From Bacillota bacterium (GTDB lineage: Bacteria > Bacillota > Clostridia > UBA1381), in the NCBI GenBank assembly GCA_021203665.1, contig JAJQAT010000215.1, positions 1 through 8,130 of the forward strand: a stretch of DNA of 8,130 bases, read 5' to 3'. The notes below the pieces were generated by a model. The model was not told where the DNA came from. It was given only the letters and a program-made list of their open reading frames with translations, and did no database searches. Of the stretch, positions 5,762 to 8,130 are shown one piece after another. Within the stretch, counting starts at the first letter, position 1, and each line of letters opens with the position of its first letter. The translations under genes and the position numbers were made by a program.

Positions 5762-7171
5762 ATGGCAAAAGGCAAAAAAGCGGTAGAAATTACCGAAACA
5801 GTCCTTCGTGACGCTCACCAGTCGCTTATCGCCACAAGAATGACAACCGACCAAATTCTTCCCATCGTTGAGAAGATGGACGAAATCGGTTACCACTCAC
5901 TTGAGGCTTGGGGCGGCGCAACCTTTGATTCCTGCCTCAGATTCCTCAATGAGGATCCGTGGGAAAGACTCAGAAAAATTAAGGACAAGGCTAAGAAAAC
6001 ACCTATTCAGATGCTTTTCAGAGGTCAGAATATACTCGGATACAGACATTATGCCGATGATATAGTTGAATATTTTGTTCAGAAATCAATCGCGAACGGC
6101 GTTGATATTTTGAGAATATTTGACGCGCTTAACGATATACGTAATCTGGAATGTGCCATAAAGGCTTGTAAAAAAGAGAAGGGTCACGTTCAGGCAACTG
6201 TGTGCTACACCACAAGTGAATTCCACACAAACGAGAAGTTTGTAAAAATGGCAAAGCAGCTTGAGGAAATGGGCGCGGATTCAATCTGTATCAAGGATAT
6301 GGCGGGACTTTTAAGACCGTATGTAACATATGACCTTGTAAAGATGATGAAGGAAGAGGTTAAAATCCCGATTCAGCTGCATACACACTACACAAGCGGC
6401 GAGGCGTCAATGGTATACCTAAAGGCTATCGAGGCGGGCGTGGACGTAATCGATTGCGCTATGTCGCCGTTGGCGATGGGCACATCACAGCCTCCTACGG
6501 AGCCTATGGTTGCGGCATTGCAGGGCACGGAATACGACACGGGCTACGACTTGGATAAGCTTATTGAAATCTGCGATTACTTCAAGCCGCTAAGAGAGGA
6601 ATATATAAAGAGCGGGCTTATGAATACAAAGGTTATGGGCGTTGACGTTAATACCCTAAAGTATCAGGTTCCCGGCGGTATGCTTTCAAACCTTGTATCG
6701 CAGCTTAAGCAGCAGGGCAGAGAGGACGCCTATGACGAGGTTCTTAAGGAGGTTCCGCGCGTAAGAGCCGACCTCGGTTATCCGCCGCTTGTTACGCCGT
6801 CATCGCAGATTGTCGGCACACAGGCAGTGCTTAACGTGCTTATGGGCGAGAGATATAAGATGGTTTCAAAGGAAACAAAGGGACTTGTAAAGGGTGAATA
6901 CGGCAAGTGTCCGGCTGAAATTTCCGAGGAAATCGTTAAGAAGATTATCGGCGACGAGAAGAGAATTACCTGCCGTCCGGCTGATTTGCTTAAGCCCGAG
7001 CTTGAGCAGATGAGAAAGGAATGCGCGGAGTGGATTGAACAGGACGAGGACGTATTGTCATACGCTCTGTTCGGTCAGGTCGCGGTTAAATTCTTTGAAT
7101 ACAGACGCGCTCAAAAGTATAAAATAGACGCGGATTTGGTGGATATGGAGAATAAGACATATCCGGTTTAA
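5762..7171 (+). CDS. oadA: Pyruvate/oxaloacetate carboxyltransferase (OadA-like, transcarboxylase 5S type) without a biotin domain
   Basis: Metal-dependent carboxyltransferase that exchanges CO2 between oxaloacetate/pyruvate and biotin. The 469-residue protein opens with the HMGL-like TIM barrel: ETVLRDAHQSL (12-22, metal ligand Asp17), GGATFD (51-56), FRGQNILGYR (86-95), IKDMAGLL (177-184, Lys178 expected to be carbamylated) and LHTHYTSG (206-213, metal ligands His207 and His209). A conserved PYC/OADA-type region follows (about 300-445). Full OadA proteins are near 590 residues and end in a biotinyl domain with an MKM motif; this one stops at YPV with no such motif, so it resembles transcarboxylase 5S or stand-alone PycB-type subunits. 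The biotin probably comes from MmdC, encoded upstream in the same operon. AAAGGAG at 5745-5751 supports the ATG. Arginine is nearly always AGA, as in mmdA, suggesting high expression. Direction in vivo is not readable from sequence. Confidence 0.88.
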   Translation: MAKGKKAVEITETVLRDAHQSLIATRMTTDQILPIVEKMDEIGYHSLEAWGGATFDSCLRFLNEDPWERLRKIKDKAKKTPIQMLFRGQNILGYRHYADDIVEYFVQKSIANGVDILRIFDALNDIRNLECAIKACKKEKGHVQATVCYTTSEFHTNEKFVKMAKQLEEMGADSICIKDMAGLLRPYVTYDLVKMMKEEVKIPIQLHTHYTSGEASMVYLKAIEAGVDVIDCAMSPLAMGTSQPPTEPMVAALQGTEYDTGYDLDKLIEICDYFKPLREEYIKSGLMNTKVMGVDVNTLKYQVPGGMLSNLVSQLKQQGREDAYDEVLKEVPRVRADLGYPPLVTPSSQIVGTQAVLNVLMGERYKMVSKETKGLVKGEYGKCPAEISEEIVKKIIGDEKRITCRPADLLKPELEQMRKECAEWIEQDEDVLSYALFGQVAVKFFEYRRAQKYKIDADLVDMENKTYPV

Positions 7172-7180
7172 TTGTAAATT

Positions 7181-7214
7181 AAAATACCGGACGGGTTACA
7201 CGTCCGGTATTTTT
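7181..7214 (+). terminator. Intrinsic terminator of the decarboxylase operon
   Basis: A perfect 13-bp stem, AAAATACCGGACG (7181-7193) with CGTCCGGTATTTT (7201-7213), around a 7-base loop, ends in five T residues. A-rich DNA on the left side means it could also stop transcription from the opposite strand. It lies 9 bases after the stop codon of the 5S-like gene. Confidence 0.92.
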
Positions 7215-7231
7215 ACTGATTTAGTGTTTGT

Positions 7232-7247
7232 GCCGCCTAAAGGCGGC
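7232..7247 (+). other. GC-only hairpin just upstream of the proC ribosome binding site
   Basis: GCCGCC (7232-7237) and GGCGGC (7242-7247) form a 6-bp all-GC stem with a TAAA loop, extendable by one U-G pair. It ends 5 bases before the GGAG of proC. No T-tract follows, so it is not a terminator; it may influence translation or mark a processed 5' end. Confidence 0.5.
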
Positions 7248-7252
7248 GGAAT

Positions 7253-7256
7253 GGAG
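7253..7256 (+). promoter_or_regulatory. Ribosome binding site deciding the proC start
   Basis: GGAG lies 6 bases before the ATG at 7263. Longer in-frame starts exist (GTG 7224, ATG 7251), but the first lies next to the terminator and the second overlaps this site; neither has a site of its own as good, and ProC proteins normally begin right before the Rossmann motif. Confidence 0.75.
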
Positions 7257-7262
7257 ATTAAT

Positions 7263-8066
7263 ATGAAATTGGGATTTATAGGCGGCGGAAATATGGGCGG
7301 CGCGATTATCGGCGGAATAGTAAACGCGCAGATTGCCGCGCCGTCGGATATACTTGTTTCGGACGCTAACCCGTCCGCGCTTGCGAAAATAAGCGCCGAG
7401 TACGGAGTTAATACCACAAAAAATAACAAAGAAACGGCGGAAAAATCGGATATATTGTTTTTATGCGTAAAGCCGCAGTTTGTATATTTTGTAATCAACG
7501 AGATAAAGGACAGCGTTTCGGAAAACACGGTAATTGTTTCGATAGTTGCGGGACAGTCAATCGAGGCTCTCACGGACGCGTTCGGCAGAGATATAAAGCT
7601 TGTGCGCGTAATGCCGAATACACCGGCATTGGTTGGCGAGGGAATGTCGGCGGTTTCACCGAATAAAAATATTTCCTCATCGGAAAGCGCGGTTATTGAG
7701 AAAATTTTCAACAGCTTCGGCAAATGCGAGATAGTGCCCGAAAACCTTATGGATGCGGTAACGGCTGTGAGCGGTTCCTCGCCCGCGTACGTATTTATGA
7801 TGATTGAGGCAATGGCGGACGCGGCTGTTATGGGCGGTATGCCGAGAAGTCAGGCGTACACCTTTGCGGCACAGGCTGTTATGGGCAGCGCGAAAATGGT
7901 GCTTGAAACGAGAAAGCACCCCGGCGAGCTGAAAGACATGGTATGCTCACCCGCCGGAACCACAATCGACGCCGTAGCGGCGCTTGAAAGGGACGGCTTC
8001 AGAAACGCCGTGATAGACGCTATGAATGTCTGCATGAAAAAATCCAAAGAACTCGGTAAAAAATAA
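7263..8066 (+). CDS. proC: Pyrroline-5-carboxylate reductase
   Basis: Reduces 1-pyrroline-5-carboxylate to L-proline with NAD(P)H, the last step of proline synthesis, in the cytoplasm. From ATG 7263 the product is 267 residues, the usual length (E. coli ProC is 269). It starts with the Rossmann motif GFIGGGNMGGAI (4-15), continues with LCVKPQ (67-72) and MPNTPALVGEGMS (117-129), and ends with the family signature region around VSGSSPAYVFMMIEAMADAAV (169-189) and SPAGTTIDAVAALERDGFR (229-247), including the GTT that contacts substrate. It stands alone between two terminators, with no proA or proB nearby. I saw no convincing promoter in the 48 bases between the upstream terminator and the start, so either a weak promoter overlaps the terminator region or it is partly fed by read-through. 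Confidence 0.94.
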   Translation: MKLGFIGGGNMGGAIIGGIVNAQIAAPSDILVSDANPSALAKISAEYGVNTTKNNKETAEKSDILFLCVKPQFVYFVINEIKDSVSENTVIVSIVAGQSIEALTDAFGRDIKLVRVMPNTPALVGEGMSAVSPNKNISSSESAVIEKIFNSFGKCEIVPENLMDAVTAVSGSSPAYVFMMIEAMADAAVMGGMPRSQAYTFAAQAVMGSAKMVLETRKHPGELKDMVCSPAGTTIDAVAALERDGFRNAVIDAMNVCMKKSKELGKK

Positions 8067-8071
8067 GAAAA

Positions 8072-8117
8072 ATACAACAAAGCCACCGACTCTATCATAT
8101 CGGTGGCTTTGTTGTAT
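8072..8117. terminator. Perfect 18-bp hairpin terminator after proC, probably bidirectional
   Basis: ATACAACAAAGCCACCGA (8072-8089) and its exact complement at 8100-8117 enclose a 10-base loop. The functional core on the + strand is GCCACCGA/TCGGTGGC followed by the U-rich TTTGTTGT; on the - strand the same core is followed by the complementary U-rich tail. It starts 5 bases after the proC stop. The symmetry suggests a convergent gene beyond the window edge. Confidence 0.85.
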
Positions 8118-8130
8118 ATGAACGTAACAT

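Noticed and set aside
7196..7723. 175-residue open frame on the - strand opposite proC
   Set aside because: Entirely antisense to the conserved start of proC and running into the operon terminator; no recognisable domain, explained by the glycine-rich coding on the other strand.
8072..8117. Long perfect hairpin as a mobile element end or attachment site
   Set aside because: It has the layout of a bidirectional intrinsic terminator (GC-rich core flanked by A-rich and T-rich arms) right after a stop codon; no transposase or integrase is nearby.

Overview
The window looks like a piece of chromosome from an anaerobic, probably gut-associated, Gram-positive bacterium of the class Clostridia. The evidence is a sporulation/vegetative-type D-Ala-D-Ala carboxypeptidase next to an RsuA/RluB pseudouridine synthase (reminiscent of the dacB-spmA-spmB-rluB neighbourhood of Bacillus subtilis), AT-rich intergenic DNA with canonical sigma-A-like promoter elements, strong GGAGG ribosome binding sites, and a sodium-pumping biotin decarboxylase operon. 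Species cannot be named from the sequence alone. All seven genes lie on the + strand, coding density is high, and there is no sign of mobile elements, CRISPR arrays or RNA genes.

Layout. (1) 1-1827: a DacF/DacB-type carboxypeptidase, probably cut at its 5' end by the window edge, followed after 18 bp by an rluB-like gene; the pair ends in an intrinsic terminator at 1834-1862. (2) 1828-2032: the only sizeable non-coding gap (205 bp). It holds the terminator, a perfect 17-bp inverted repeat, a near-consensus promoter (TTGAAA, 17 bp, TATAAT, with the -10 hexamer duplicated), an AT-rich direct repeat in the presumed leader, and a GGAGG site. (3) 2033-7171: a five-gene operon: mmdA (CoA-ester carboxyltransferase), mmdD (OadG-type membrane anchor), mmdC (biotin carrier), mmdB (sodium-pumping membrane carboxybiotin decarboxylase) and a second, pyruvate/oxaloacetate-type carboxyltransferase with no biotin domain of its own. 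It closes with a 13-bp-stem terminator at 7181-7214. (4) 7263-8066: proC, closed by a perfect 18-bp hairpin terminator at 8072-8117.

How the genes work together. The central operon carries all parts of a methylmalonyl-CoA decarboxylase sodium pump plus an equivalent of the 5S subunit of Propionibacterium transcarboxylase. Only one biotin carrier is encoded, so the simplest reading is that this carrier is shared by two soluble carboxyltransferases (methylmalonyl-CoA and pyruvate/oxaloacetate) and one membrane pump. Such an assembly could decarboxylate either substrate to export Na+, or pass the carboxyl group between them (methylmalonyl-CoA + pyruvate giving propionyl-CoA + oxaloacetate) as in the succinate-propionate pathway. 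The individual families are well known; the shared-carrier arrangement is the most interesting point, and the claim of physical sharing is inference. I do not see an entirely undescribed system here.
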